From: Halosolutus halophilus
GTDB lineage: Archaea; Halobacteriota; Halobacteria; Halobacteriales; Natrialbaceae
Direction of reading: 5' to 3'
Assembly: GCF_022869805.1 (NCBI RefSeq)
Contig: NZ_CP094974.1
Location: 1,736,001 to 1,800,000, forward strand
Length of the DNA stretch: 64,000 bases
Under the pieces are notes generated by a model that did not search any database, had not been told where the DNA came from, and saw nothing but the letters and a program-made list of their open reading frames with translations. A program made the position numbers and the translations under genes. Of this stretch, positions 16,222 through 24,936 are shown piece by piece; within the stretch, counting starts at the first letter, position 1, and each line of letters opens with the position of its first letter.

Positions 16222-17970
16222 ATGGAAGTCCACGTCATCGGTGACGACCCGGTTCGCGAGGAGGTCGTCGCCGCCCTCGGAGACGTCGACGTCACCGCTC
16301 GAGACGCCAGCCCGACCGATCTCGCCGACGCCCGGTTCGCGGTCGTCAGCGACGTCGCCGGCGCGACGACCTTCGACCGCGCGAACGCGGCCGCCCGATC
16401 GGGCTCGACGCCCTGGATCGCCGTCGAAATCGGCGGCGTCGGGGGCGTTCCGATCGACGCCGTCGACGCGGCCGTCTCCGGCTTCGCACCCGCGACCGGC
16501 TGTTTCGACTGTCTGAGCGCCCGCGTCGCGTCGACCGTCGGCGAACCGGCCGAGAAACCCACGGCCGATCGGAGTGCAGCACGGCTCGCCGGGGCCGTCG
16601 CGGGCCGGGAGTGCGTCCGCGTCTTCGCCGGCGAGGACCGATCGATCGTCGGGCACACGGTCGAACTCCCGCACGAGCGACGACGGTTCCTCCCGGTTCC
16701 GGGCTGTGACTGTGGAACCGGCGAGCGAGATCGATCGCTCGGCCGCGACGACGACGCGTTCGACCTCGAGACCGCCGTCGAGCACGCAGAGGGGGCGATC
16801 GACGATCGGGTCGGACTCGTCACCAGCATCGGCGAGGCCGAGTCGTTCCCCGCGCCGTACTACCTCGCGACGACGGCCGAGACGCGGGGGTACAGCGACG
16901 CGAGCGCGGCCAGTCAGGCGGCCGGCGTCGACGAGGACTGGAACGCCGCGTTGATGAAAGCCGTCGGCGAGGCCCTGGAGCGCTACTGTGCCGGCGTCTA
17001 CCGGGACGACGACTTCGTGCGCGCGAGCGAAGCCGATCTCGAAACCGCGGTGGCTCCGACCGCGCTCGTTCGCCCGGACGACGCGCCGGAATACGACCCG
17101 AGCGAGGAGTACCGGTGGGTCGAGGGCGAGACCCTCGACACCGGCGAGACGGCACACCTGCCCGCGGCGGCGGTCCAGTTCCCGCAGCCCGGCGATCGGC
17201 TGGTGCCGGCGATCACGACCGGACTCGGGCTCGGCTCCTCGACGGTCGACGCCCTCGTGTCGGGACTGACGGAGGTCCTCGAACGCGACGCGACGATGCT
17301 CGCGTGGTACTCGACGTTCGAGCCGTTCGAACTCACCGTCGAGGACGAACGCTTCGTGGCGCTCGAGCGTCGGGCGACGAGCGAAGGACTGTCCGTGACG
17401 CCGCTGCTGGTCACGCAGGATATCGACGTCCCGGTGGTGGCGGTCGCAGTCCACCGCGCCGACGAGGTCGACGACCCCGGCGCGTCGGACGCCTGGCCCG
17501 CGTTCGCGGCCGGGTCCGCGGCAGGGCTCGACGCCACCGACGCAGCGACGTCGGCACTCGCGGAAGCGCTGCAGAACTGGATGGAACTCCGGAGCCTCGG
17601 TCCCGACGAAGCGGAGGACGCCTCCGGCGCGATCGGCGAGTACGCCGCCTTCCCGGAACCGGCACGGGCGTTCGTCGAGACCGATCGAACGGTTTCCGCC
17701 GCGAACGTGGGTCCCGATCCGGTGCCGACGGGGCGTGACGCGCTCGAGACGCTCGTCTCGCGGACGACCGAAAACGGGCCGACGCCGTACGCGGCACGAC
17801 TCACGACGCGTGACGTCGAACAACTGGGATTCGAGGCGGTCCGGGTCGTCGTGCCGGGCGCACAGCCGCTGTTCACCGGCGAGCCGTTCTTCGGCGAGCG
17901 GGCCCGATCGGTCCCGGACGACCTCGGGTTCGAACCGCGGCTCGATCGCCCGTTCCACCCGTACCCCTGA
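16222..17970 (+). CDS. Fused E1-like/YcaO cyclodehydratase family protein
   Basis: 582 residues from the ATG at 16222. Residues 1-~190 resemble the E1-like partner domain of azoline cyclodehydratases: VIGDDPVREEVV, then a tetra-Cys zinc site at C94/C97 and C162/C164. Residues ~190-582 are YcaO, with the ATP/Mg Glu motifs KAVGEALERY, GLTEVLERDA and ALAEALQNWMELR and a proline-rich C-terminus ending HPYP. YcaO enzymes activate backbone amides with ATP to make azolines or thioamides. No precursor peptide, dehydrogenase or TfuA gene is adjacent, so the substrate is unknown. Confidence 0.85.
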   Translation: MEVHVIGDDPVREEVVAALGDVDVTARDASPTDLADARFAVVSDVAGATTFDRANAAARSGSTPWIAVEIGGVGGVPIDAVDAAVSGFAPATGCFDCLSARVASTVGEPAEKPTADRSAARLAGAVAGRECVRVFAGEDRSIVGHTVELPHERRRFLPVPGCDCGTGERDRSLGRDDDAFDLETAVEHAEGAIDDRVGLVTSIGEAESFPAPYYLATTAETRGYSDASAASQAAGVDEDWNAALMKAVGEALERYCAGVYRDDDFVRASEADLETAVAPTALVRPDDAPEYDPSEEYRWVEGETLDTGETAHLPAAAVQFPQPGDRLVPAITTGLGLGSSTVDALVSGLTEVLERDATMLAWYSTFEPFELTVEDERFVALERRATSEGLSVTPLLVTQDIDVPVVAVAVHRADEVDDPGASDAWPAFAAGSAAGLDATDAATSALAEALQNWMELRSLGPDEAEDASGAIGEYAAFPEPARAFVETDRTVSAANVGPDPVPTGRDALETLVSRTTENGPTPYAARLTTRDVEQLGFEAVRVVVPGAQPLFTGEPFFGERARSVPDDLGFEPRLDRPFHPYP

Positions 17971-17998
17971 GCGGGGTCGATCGGGTGGCGAAGCGGAC

Positions 17999-18463
17999 CT
18001 ACGACGCGTTCGCGTCGTTGCCTGCCGTCGCGTTCTCGTCGCCCTCCGCCGACTCGTTCTGCGCCTCGTCCTCGTCGTAGACGACCTCCAGTTCGACGTC
18101 GTCTTCGTAGACGGTGATCAACACGAGTTGCGCGTCGGGGGAGATCCGGGCGGTGTCGACGGAACTCGACTCCTCGCCCTCGAACCGGATCACGCGGAAC
18201 CGCTGTTCGATCTCGTCGAGGTGTGGCGGATGGACGAGTTCGTTCGATCGGACGGAGTAGTTCTCGTCGTAGGTCTGTCGGTCCGTTCCGATCTCGTAGG
18301 CTTCGAGCCGGATGTTCTGCGCTCGATCGCTCTCGTTGGTGATCTCGATCGGAATGCGCCCCCGGACGCGACCCTGGTAGTAGCTCTGGATCCCCTCGAC
18401 GCAGCCTGCCAGTCCCGCCAGGGCCCCCACGCCGGCGGATCGGAGTACCGTACGGCGATTCAC
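17999..18463 (-). CDS. Tat lipoprotein, unknown function
   Basis: 154 residues from the GTG at 18463, chosen because translation then begins MNRRTVLRSAG with a twin-arginine signal and the lipobox LAGC. The mature part has an Ig-like beta pattern (IPIEITNESDRAQNIRLEAYEI) and ends in an acidic Asn/Ala tail. It is probably anchored outside the membrane. The ORF extends upstream of the GTG but that sequence is not signal-like. Confidence 0.75.
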   Translation of the reverse strand: MNRRTVLRSAGVGALAGLAGCVEGIQSYYQGRVRGRIPIEITNESDRAQNIRLEAYEIGTDRQTYDENYSVRSNELVHPPHLDEIEQRFRVIRFEGEESSSVDTARISPDAQLVLITVYEDDVELEVVYDEDEAQNESAEGDENATAGNDANAS

Positions 18464-18549
18464 AGGCGGATTTCGGGGCCGGACGCACGTAGGCGTTGCC
18501 TTTCTCGGCCGACCCGTTCCAGGGCCGACGCGCGATGGTGTGACCGGTT

Positions 18550-18972
18550 TCAGTCGTTCCCCTGGAGGGATTTCTCGACGACGTAGCCCCACTTCTCGTA
18601 CTCCTGGCGCTCGTAGAACTCGTGAACCCCGTCTTTTCCGAGCGGAGACGCGAGCGCGACGTACTCACAGCCCCGATCGGTCGCCCACGCCTCGACGTGC
18701 TCGACCAGTGCCGCGCCGTGGCCCTCGCCGCGCCGTGGTTCGTCCACGACCAGATCGTAGAGCCACGCGTGCCGGACGTGATGCAGGTGCGTCGCTTCGA
18801 GCACGCCCGCGACGCCGATCAACTCGTCGCCGTCGAACCGCCCGAAGAGATGATAGTCGTCGCCGTCGGTCCAGGACAGGATCTCGTCCCGAGCGGCGTC
18901 GGCCCAGAGTTGCCGGAGGAGCGGGACCGCCGATCGACGATCGGATTCCGTCTGCAACGATCGGATTTCCAT
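18550..18972 (-). CDS. GNAT-family N-acetyltransferase
   Basis: 140 residues from the ATG at 18972. The acetyl-CoA motif A reads LYDLVVDEPRRGEGHGAALVEHVEAWA, and motif B follows with ALASPLGKDGVHEFYERQEYEKWG. The substrate is unknown. The gene is divergent from the cupin gene across a 130-bp region that has A+T-rich promoter elements in both directions. Confidence 0.88.
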   Translation of the reverse strand: MEIRSLQTESDRRSAVPLLRQLWADAARDEILSWTDGDDYHLFGRFDGDELIGVAGVLEATHLHHVRHAWLYDLVVDEPRRGEGHGAALVEHVEAWATDRGCEYVALASPLGKDGVHEFYERQEYEKWGYVVEKSLQGND

Positions 18973-19102
18973 AAAATCGCTTTTGGCCGCGCAGTAAAGA
19001 AAAACCGGGTAGTGGCCGATCCGATGGTGCGACCTCGTTCGTTTGCCCGGATTATCACTCGATATCACGAGGATTTTTATCACGATGTTCGAATGATCGC
19101 GT

Positions 19103-19582
19103 ATGGAGAAAGTCGCGATCGACGACGTCGAGACCGAACCCAACCCGATGAAGGTCCACTCGATCAGACGGCCGATCTCGAAGGCTCTCGGGTTCACGGA
19201 CTTCGCGATGAACTACTTCGAACTCGAACCCGGCGAGTCCTTCTCGGGCGGGATGCACACGCACTACGATCAGGAAGAGGTGTTCTACGTCCAGGAGGGA
19301 ACCGCGACGTTCGACACCGAGAACGGCCAAGTCACCGTCGAGGACGGCGAAGTCATCCGCTTCGCGCCGGGTGACTTCCAGAAGGGGTACAACGACGGCG
19401 ACGAGACAGTCGTCGGCTTCGCGTTCGGCGCACCCGGGGCCCAGCACGACTGGGAGGACCTCGAGTCGCTGGTCTACTGTCAGGACTGCGAGGAGGAACT
19501 GGGCCACAGCCTCGAACTCACCGACGATGGGGCGTTCCGGCTGACGTGCAACGAGTGTGAGAACTCGTTTATGATGGGATAA
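19103..19582 (+). CDS. Cupin protein with C-terminal zinc ribbon
   Basis: 159 residues. The cupin motif 1 is GGMHTHYDQEEVFYVQEG and motif 2 is IRFAPGDFQKGYND; His, His and Glu metal ligands are present. The last ~40 residues add a zinc ribbon with CQDC and CNEC. A TTTTTATC element about 27 nt upstream of the ATG indicates a leaderless mRNA and fixes the start. Probably a metal-dependent small-molecule binding protein or enzyme; substrate unknown. Confidence 0.85.
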   Translation: MEKVAIDDVETEPNPMKVHSIRRPISKALGFTDFAMNYFELEPGESFSGGMHTHYDQEEVFYVQEGTATFDTENGQVTVEDGEVIRFAPGDFQKGYNDGDETVVGFAFGAPGAQHDWEDLESLVYCQDCEEELGHSLELTDDGAFRLTCNECENSFMMG

Positions 19583-19784
19583 TCGACTGCGGCATTTCCG
19601 GCCCCTTCTGCGGCCGCTTCGGTATCTGTTCTCGTCCGTCGCTGCTGACCTGTTCCGGGCGGAACTTCCCCTGAGACGACCGGGGAGATCCGCCGATCGG
19701 CGTTCACAGAAGAGTATCGGAAATCGAAACGCGGTGTTCGACCCGACGCAGGCCGACGATTCGACCGAACGGTGCGGCCGGCGA

Positions 19785-21287
19785 CTACTCGCCGTTGGGC
19801 GAGTAGTTCGGGGCCTCGTCCGTGATGACGACGTCGTGGGCGTGGCTCTCGGCCTGGCCCGCCGAGGAGACGCGGACGAACTCCGATCGCTCCTTGAAAT
19901 CTGGGATCGTCGCCGCGCCGACGTACCCCATCCCGGACTGCATGCCGCCGGCGAGCTGGTGGAGTTCGGACTTGAGCGTCCCCTTGTACGGGGTGGCGGC
20001 CTCGACGCCTTCGGGGACGTACTCGTCGTCCTCCTCGGGTTCGTCCTTGAGGTAGCGATCGCTGTCGCCGGATTTCATCGCGCCGACCGACCCCATACCG
20101 CGGTACTGCTTGTACTTCTTGCCGTTCATCGTGACCACCCGGCCCGGTGCCTCGTCGGTGCCGGCGAAGTAGGAGCCGAGCATGACCGCGTCCGCACCGG
20201 CGGCGACCGCCTTGATTGCGTCGCCCGAATAGCGGATGCCGCCGTCGGCGATCACGGGCACGTCGTGTTCGTTCGCGACGTCGGCGACCTGCGCGACGGC
20301 CGTAATCTGGGGCATCCCCGCGCCGGAGACGACGCGGGTCGTACAGATCGAACCGGGGCCGATCCCGACCTTGATGCCGTCGGCGAAGTCGACGAGATCC
20401 GCGGCCGCTTCGCGGGTGCCGACGTTTCCGACGACGACGTCGGCCTCGACGCTGTCTTTGATCTCGCGAGCCCCGTCGATGACGTTCATGTTGTGGGCGT
20501 GTGCGGTGTCAATGAAGAGCACGTCCGCACCGGCCTCGTCGGCTGCGGTCGCCCGATCGTGCTCGAACGGGCTGACGGCGACGCCACAGCGGAGTCGGCC
20601 GTCGTCGTCGCGGACGGCCTGCTTGTACTCGCGGCGCTGGAGGATGCCCTGCATCGTCACCAGTCCGACCAGCAGGTTCTCGTCGTCGACGACCGGGACG
20701 CGCTCGATCTTGTGCTCGTACATCAGGTCGAACGCGTCGCGCGGGTCGATGTTTTCGGGAGCCGTGATGACCTCGTCGGTCATCGCCGCCGTGACGGGGT
20801 CGTCCTCGTTGACCTCGAGGTGTGGCCGGATGTCGGTACTCGAGATGATGCCGAGCACCTCGCCGCGCGTGTTGACGACGGGTGCGCCGCCGACGCCCTC
20901 GCGGGCCATCAGTTCGTCGACCTCGCGGACGGACATCTCGGGGTCCGCGGTGACGACGGAGTCGAGCGGGATGATGAGTTCGTCGGCGCTCTTGACGCGC
21001 TCGATCTCCTCGACCATCTCGTCGACGTTCATGTTGCGATGGAGCACGCCGAGGCCACCGTGACGGGCCATCGCGATCGCCATCTCGCTCTCGGTGACGG
21101 TGTCCATCGCGGCCGAGAGGATCGGGACGGAGACCGCGACGTTCTTCGAGACGTGCGAGGTGAGGTCGGCGTCGTCCGGTTCGACACGGCTCTCCTTGGG
21201 CCGGAGGAGGACGTCGTCGAACGTCAGTGCCTCCGGTACCTGGAGTTTCGAGGAATAGGGCTCGTGCTCAGGAACGTCGTTCGCCAT
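19785..21287 (-). CDS. guaB: IMP dehydrogenase
   Basis: 500 residues from the ATG at 21287; the longer open frame upstream is not IMPDH-like. It catalyses NAD-dependent oxidation of IMP to XMP, the committed step of GMP synthesis. It starts [12 protein letters not shown]; two CBS domains (about residues 110-220) are inserted in the TIM barrel; the catalytic Cys315 is in GPGSICTTR, the IMP-binding [10 protein letters not shown] follows, and the flap contains [10 protein letters not shown]. All catalytic segments are intact. Confidence 0.97.
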   Translation of the reverse strand: MANDVPEHEPYSSKLQVPEALTFDDVLLRPKESRVEPDDADLTSHVSKNVAVSVPILSAAMDTVTESEMAIAMARHGGLGVLHRNMNVDEMVEEIERVKSADELIIPLDSVVTADPEMSVREVDELMAREGVGGAPVVNTRGEVLGIISSTDIRPHLEVNEDDPVTAAMTDEVITAPENIDPRDAFDLMYEHKIERVPVVDDENLLVGLVTMQGILQRREYKQAVRDDDGRLRCGVAVSPFEHDRATAADEAGADVLFIDTAHAHNMNVIDGAREIKDSVEADVVVGNVGTREAAADLVDFADGIKVGIGPGSICTTRVVSGAGMPQITAVAQVADVANEHDVPVIADGGIRYSGDAIKAVAAGADAVMLGSYFAGTDEAPGRVVTMNGKKYKQYRGMGSVGAMKSGDSDRYLKDEPEEDDEYVPEGVEAATPYKGTLKSELHQLAGGMQSGMGYVGAATIPDFKERSEFVRVSSAGQAESHAHDVVITDEAPNYSPNGE

Positions 21288-21620
21288 GTCAACCGTCCGG
21301 ACCCGTCGGCAAAAAGCGTTGCGAGATAGCATCGACCGAGAACGGGCGATGGAGCCGTCGACGGCGAATTCGGTGTGGGACCCGCCGCACCCGCTTCGGA
21401 CGTGCACAGTTCGTCCGATCGACGCGAGTTCGTCCGATCGCGTCCGCAGTCGATCGGGGCCTTCGCCCTCTCCCGATCGCCCGACGGATTGGCGTCCGTC
21501 TACTGTGATGGCAGATTCGTTCACTTTCGTCGGAATTTGAACGCCATTGGCGAAACATCGACGAGTTATGCAACGGCGTCCCACACAACGTTTATTGACA
21601 GTCCGGTCCACTGTTCGGGT
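21288..21620. other. 333-bp intergenic region, no gene seen
   Basis: Promoter region of guaB on the minus strand, then sequence with only shadow-like open frames. Near its right end, TTTATTG (21591-21597) is a good TATA element for the plus strand. Confidence 0.5.
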
Positions 21621-21824
21621 ATGCACGCTGTGAGTTGCAGTGATTCCCGGTTCGATGGCCTGACGAGTGTCGACTCTGTCACCGGCATCAATTTCGGGAA
21701 ATTTACACTGAAACTCACAGCGCGAGGCCACAACTGGACGACGAACTGGCTCTCCGGTACGGAGTCAGTCCGGGACTGTCCACCCTATTACCCACCGGCC
21801 TCGGGTCACGGCCATCGACCCTGA
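21621..21824 (+). CDS. Possible small leaderless ORF upstream of DUF5794 gene
   Basis: 67 residues (MHAVSCSDSRFDGLTSV..., ending HGHRP), no known family. The ATG lies exactly 27 nt after the centre of TTTATTG, as in haloarchaeal leaderless mRNAs, and the stop is 3 bp before the DUF5794 start codon. Composition is less acidic than neighbours and it lacks a recognisable domain, so it may instead be a leader region. Not certain. Confidence 0.35.
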   Translation: MHAVSCSDSRFDGLTSVDSVTGINFGKFTLKLTARGHNWTTNWLSGTESVRDCPPYYPPASGHGHRP

Positions 21825-21827
21825 GCG

Positions 21828-22826
21828 ATGAGCACGTCTCAACATCCGGTCGCACTCCGTCTCGAGGGCATAGTCGGCGGTAACGCCAGATTACTGGCGC
21901 TGGTGATGATGCTGCCGCTGATCGACGGCGTCTTCCCGGCGCTGATCCTCGCCGGCGCAGTGGACGATCCCCTGGGTTCGATCCAGGTCGGCCTGTTGAT
22001 CTTCGGCGGGAGCGCCACCGTCGCGGTGATCCTCGCCGAGATGACCGGGTCGCCCCGCGAGCAAGCGGCGGTCGTCATGCTCGTCGGCCTCCCGCTGATA
22101 CTGCTGGCGGCCGTCCAGGCGGCACTCGCGCCGGCGATCGAGAGCGTCATCGACATCGTCATCTTCGAGCGGTTCGCCGCGCTCGTGATCGCCGCGATCG
22201 CGGCCAAGACCGCGAGCGCTACGATCGGCGACTACCTGCCTAATCCCGGCGTGATCATCGGACTGGGTCTGGTCGCCAGTATCGACCCGACCGGCGCGTC
22301 GTTCGACGTCATGGACGACCCGGCTCTCGTCGCCAACGCGACGCTGGCCGCCGTCGTCGGCGTCGCCTTCGCGCTGACGATCGCGCTGGCCGGTCCGTAT
22401 CTGCGGGAGTACATGGACATCGATCGGTTCCGCTTCGGCAGTGCGGTGGCGCTGGGCCTGCTCCCGCTGTCGCTGCTCGGCATGGCCTTCGGACAGGCCC
22501 CGCTGGCCGCCCTGCTCGTCGCGGCCGTCTTCGCGATCGACATCCAACTCGATCGGGCTGGCGAGCAGGACACGGCCGCGGCCAACCTGGCGGCCGACGG
22601 CTCATCGACGGCCGACGCGACCGGGATGCCGATCCAGACGATGGGAACCGCCCCCGCAGTCGGAACCGGTCCGTTGCCGGACGGTGGCTCGGGGAGCAAC
22701 GATCGGGACGACGGCGAGCGATCGGCCGACGACAGTGTGACGGCGGACGCCGACGAGGAGGAGGACGATGGCGCCTACCCCGGCGACGATTCGACCGACA
22801 CCGAGGGCAGGGCCCCGTGGTTGTGA
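21828..22826 (+). CDS. DUF5794 membrane protein
   Basis: 332 residues. Residues 1-~235 contain about seven hydrophobic helices (for example LLALVMMLPLIDGVFPALIL and VMLVGLPLILLAAVQAALA). A long hydrophilic Asp/Ser/Gly tail (~90 residues) follows and is probably cytoplasmic or surface-exposed. The family is haloarchaea-specific and of unknown function; the opening MSTSQHPVALRLEG is characteristic. It ends 46 bp before tRNA-Trp. Confidence 0.8.
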   Translation: MSTSQHPVALRLEGIVGGNARLLALVMMLPLIDGVFPALILAGAVDDPLGSIQVGLLIFGGSATVAVILAEMTGSPREQAAVVMLVGLPLILLAAVQAALAPAIESVIDIVIFERFAALVIAAIAAKTASATIGDYLPNPGVIIGLGLVASIDPTGASFDVMDDPALVANATLAAVVGVAFALTIALAGPYLREYMDIDRFRFGSAVALGLLPLSLLGMAFGQAPLAALLVAAVFAIDIQLDRAGEQDTAAANLAADGSSTADATGMPIQTMGTAPAVGTGPLPDGGSGSNDRDDGERSADDSVTADADEEEDDGAYPGDDSTDTEGRAPWL

Positions 22827-22842
22827 CGCGAATCGAAACCAC

Positions 22843-22847
22843 TTTAC
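22843..22847 (+). promoter_or_regulatory. TATA element of tRNA-Trp
   Basis: TTTAC centred about 28 nt before the first tRNA nucleotide matches the spacing of archaeal TATA boxes. Confidence 0.5.
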
Positions 22848-22872
22848 GGCGGATCCACCAAGGAGAATTCGC

Positions 22873-23047
22873 GGGGTCGTGGCCAAGCCAGGCATGGCGA
22901 CTGACTCCAGAGGCACCGCGCCCGGGACGACACTCCAGACTGATATACTGATCGGGCACCTGATCAGTGCTCGTGTGATGACCCTCTGGAGTTCCGAGGC
23001 GCACCGGAGATATCAGTCGATCGGGGGTTCAAATCCCTCCGACCCCA
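22873..23047 (+). tRNA. tRNA-Trp (CCA) with intron
   Basis: Exon 1 is 22873-22910 and exon 2 is 23012-23047, giving a 74-nt mature tRNA. The acceptor stem is GGGGTCG/CGACCCC with discriminator A (23047). The anticodon stem is ACTGA/TCAGT with anticodon CCA at 22907-22909. The T-arm carries GGTTCAAATCC. The 101-nt intron sits between positions 37 and 38, the canonical site cut by the archaeal splicing endonuclease. CCA is not encoded. The last 24 bases plus one form the integration site of the element to the right. Confidence 0.95.
22911..23011 (+). ncRNA. tRNA-Trp intron acting as box C/D guide RNA
   Basis: Two guide modules are readable. Guide 22938-22946 (GACTGATAT) is complementary to 23010-23018 and is followed by box D CTGA at 22948; the fifth base before box D pairs with U39 (23013). 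Box C GTGATGA (22975-22981) precedes guide 22983-22992, complementary to 22904-22913 and followed by CCGA (22994); the fifth base before it pairs with C34 (22907). This agrees with the known haloarchaeal intron that directs 2'-O-methylation of C34 and U39 in its own pre-tRNA. Confidence 0.9.
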
Positions 23048-23048
23048 T
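23024..23048 (+). repeat. Left attachment site (tRNA-Trp 3' end)
   Basis: The 25 bases from the T-arm to one base past the tRNA end are repeated exactly at 26100-26124. A tRNA 3' end is the usual target of archaeal tyrosine integrases. Confidence 0.9.
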
Positions 23049-23468
23049 CCCTCTATCGAATCATTCCAAACCCACAGCGGGGACTGCGGGATTTATGTCG
23101 CGTGTCCGACCCCCCCAGCCGATATTTCAGTCGATCAGGTTACGATGTACAGTTCCGTCTAGCAGTTCTGTCGTAGGTAGGGAGATGAAAGTGATACCCC
23201 CCTCAATGAATTGATACACCGAATTTAGTGGAGTAAATCGATCCCTCTGTAAAAGATGAAAGAAAAGGGTTAGAAATTCTAGGGCTTGTTGAAACCCTCA
23301 AACAATGACGGGTTTTAGCGATCGTGCTGAATACAGCACGCGAATCGGTCACTGGCAGGTTAGCATCTGGCGAGGGATCGGGGTGGTAAATAAAGAAAAA
23401 CGATATATCGCTCAGGGTGGTCATCGAATTCCATCAGCGTTCTACCGAGTCAGAGGATGAGCTCGCTG
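23049..23468. other. 420-bp A+T-rich non-coding part of the element
   Basis: No convincing gene. It contains a perfect 7-bp hairpin CGTGCTG-AATA-CAGCACG (23323-23340) and TGTTGAAACCCTC (23287-23299), an inverted copy of which lies at 24916-24928. Possibly the trace of an insertion-sequence end. Confidence 0.5.
23323..23340. repeat. 7-bp perfect hairpin
   Basis: CGTGCTG (23323-23329) and CAGCACG (23334-23340) with an AATA loop, 128 bp downstream of the lipoprotein stop codon. It could be an RNA stem or the subterminal part of a degraded insertion sequence. Confidence 0.5.
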
Positions 23469-24710
23469 CTATTCCGGGCGTTGGAGAGCGTATACGTCGC
23501 CACCCAAGGAAGCAACGTAGACAACATGATTGTGAACGACGGGTTCACACATGATTCCGGAGAACGTCATGTCGCTAATCGTTCTTCTCTTAACTGCGTG
23601 TCGCCAGTACTCAGCTCCCGTCGCCGCGTCGAGACCAAACGCCTCGGATCTATCTGTGACGATTACCGAATTCCCCGCCACAGTCGGTGGGAACACATAG
23701 CTACTTGCATCGACGGACCACTGTCCCTCCCCGTCTGTGGAGAGTCCGTGTATTGAACCTCGATCAGGGACGTAGATCATGTCGCTGGTCACTGCTAGTG
23801 ACTCTCGTACGTCGTCGCCAATTTCGATGTGCCATAGCTCTTCGCCGTCAGCGGCAGCCAACGCGTACACAGTGCCCTTGCGTGTTCCAATGTATACCGT
23901 TTCGCCACTGATCGTTGGAGCCCCCCAGACACGGCCGTCCACGTCGACTCGCCAGCGTTCCTCACCGTCGACTGCGTCGAGCGCGTACACGGTGGGTTCC
24001 TTCCCACCGCTAACGTAGGCGATTCCCTGGAACACAGCCGGTGTCGAGGCGTACTCCCCCGCACGAAATCGCCACCGTTCGCTCCCGTCCATCGCATCAA
24101 GGGCGATAACATGGCTACGTTTCCGCGATCCACCCACGTACACTGTGTCGTGCGCCAGCGTCGCCGCCGAACTGACGTCGACGTCAGGGATTGCTCGCCA
24201 GCGTTCGCTTCCGTCCGCCAGGTCGATAGCCGCGACACCACGGTCGACGTTCTCCCCACCGTTCCACGTCGTAACGTACGCAGTATCACCCGATACCACC
24301 GGCGCTGCATCACTGGTCTGGCCCACGTCAGCAGTCCACAGTTCTTTTCCGTCGTCAGTCTTCAGGGCGACAAGCGAACCACGTGCCGTCGTAACGAGCA
24401 CACGACCGTCAGCCACGGCGATTCCCCCATCAATCGGCGATACGCGTGACCGCCATCGGCGTTCGACCCGTTCGGGAGCGTCAGTACCACTGACACCGGT
24501 GTGTTGCGCGTTATATTGGAACTGGACATTCGAAGCCGTGTCTCCAGAATTAGTCTCAGTGCTAGTACCGTCACCGTCGGATTCGGATTGATTGTTTGGC
24601 TCCGAGACGGAGCCCCCCTTGAGACAGCCAGCGAGGGCGACGGTAACTGTCGAGCCAACCAGTCGAAGTGCATGGCGTCGAGAGCGAGTAGCGTGAGAGG
24701 GCCTGGGCAT
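23469..24710 (-). CDS. PQQ-repeat beta-propeller lipoprotein
   Basis: 413 residues from the ATG at 24710; an AATTTACC element ~27 nt upstream supports a leaderless start there. The N-terminus has SRRHALRLVGS (Tat-like) and the lipobox ALAGC. After a Ser/Thr/Asp-rich linker come about seven repeats of the form VYALDAVDGEERWRVDVDG, the BamB/PQQ-type WD-like blades. Such proteins sit outside the membrane; here they probably bind protein or polysaccharide. It is the cargo gene of the tRNA-Trp element and is less GC-rich than chromosomal neighbours. Confidence 0.85.
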   Translation of the reverse strand: MPRPSHATRSRRHALRLVGSTVTVALAGCLKGGSVSEPNNQSESDGDGTSTETNSGDTASNVQFQYNAQHTGVSGTDAPERVERRWRSRVSPIDGGIAVADGRVLVTTARGSLVALKTDDGKELWTADVGQTSDAAPVVSGDTAYVTTWNGGENVDRGVAAIDLADGSERWRAIPDVDVSSAATLAHDTVYVGGSRKRSHVIALDAMDGSERWRFRAGEYASTPAVFQGIAYVSGGKEPTVYALDAVDGEERWRVDVDGRVWGAPTISGETVYIGTRKGTVYALAAADGEELWHIEIGDDVRESLAVTSDMIYVPDRGSIHGLSTDGEGQWSVDASSYVFPPTVAGNSVIVTDRSEAFGLDAATGAEYWRHAVKRRTISDMTFSGIMCEPVVHNHVVYVASLGGDVYALQRPE

Positions 24711-24936
24711 GCGCCACCTTTTCGTATCGGCCGGTAAATTTTTTCTGCATAGTGACAAAACAATTAGGCTGTATGTCCCTTCTCCCGATACAGAGTGAAT
24801 CGATACAATCGCACTACGAACGTATCAGTATCTTCGGCCACCTCATTGTGAAACAAAGGGTGGCCGCTTGCTGGATACACCCTCTGTATCTCGCACGATG
24901 TATCTGTCAAGTGGTGAGGGTTTCAACAGAGTCAAT

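Larger units (their letters stand above)
23287..24928. repeat. 13-bp inverted repeat pair flanking the lipoprotein gene
   Basis: TGTTGAAACCCTC (23287-23299) and GAGGGTTTCAACA (24916-24928) are exact inverted copies either side of the lipoprotein gene. The right copy is 8 bp beyond the integrase stop codon. No transposase lies between them. Confidence 0.5.

Noticed and set aside
21375..21824. 149-residue plus-strand ORF
   Set aside because: Its first half crosses the guaB promoter and is Arg/Ser-rich; only the last 67 codons have promoter support, and those are listed separately with low confidence.
23203..23424. 73-residue minus-strand ORF inside the element
   Set aside because: No promoter, no motif, and it overlaps the perfect hairpin and the repeat; probably non-coding.
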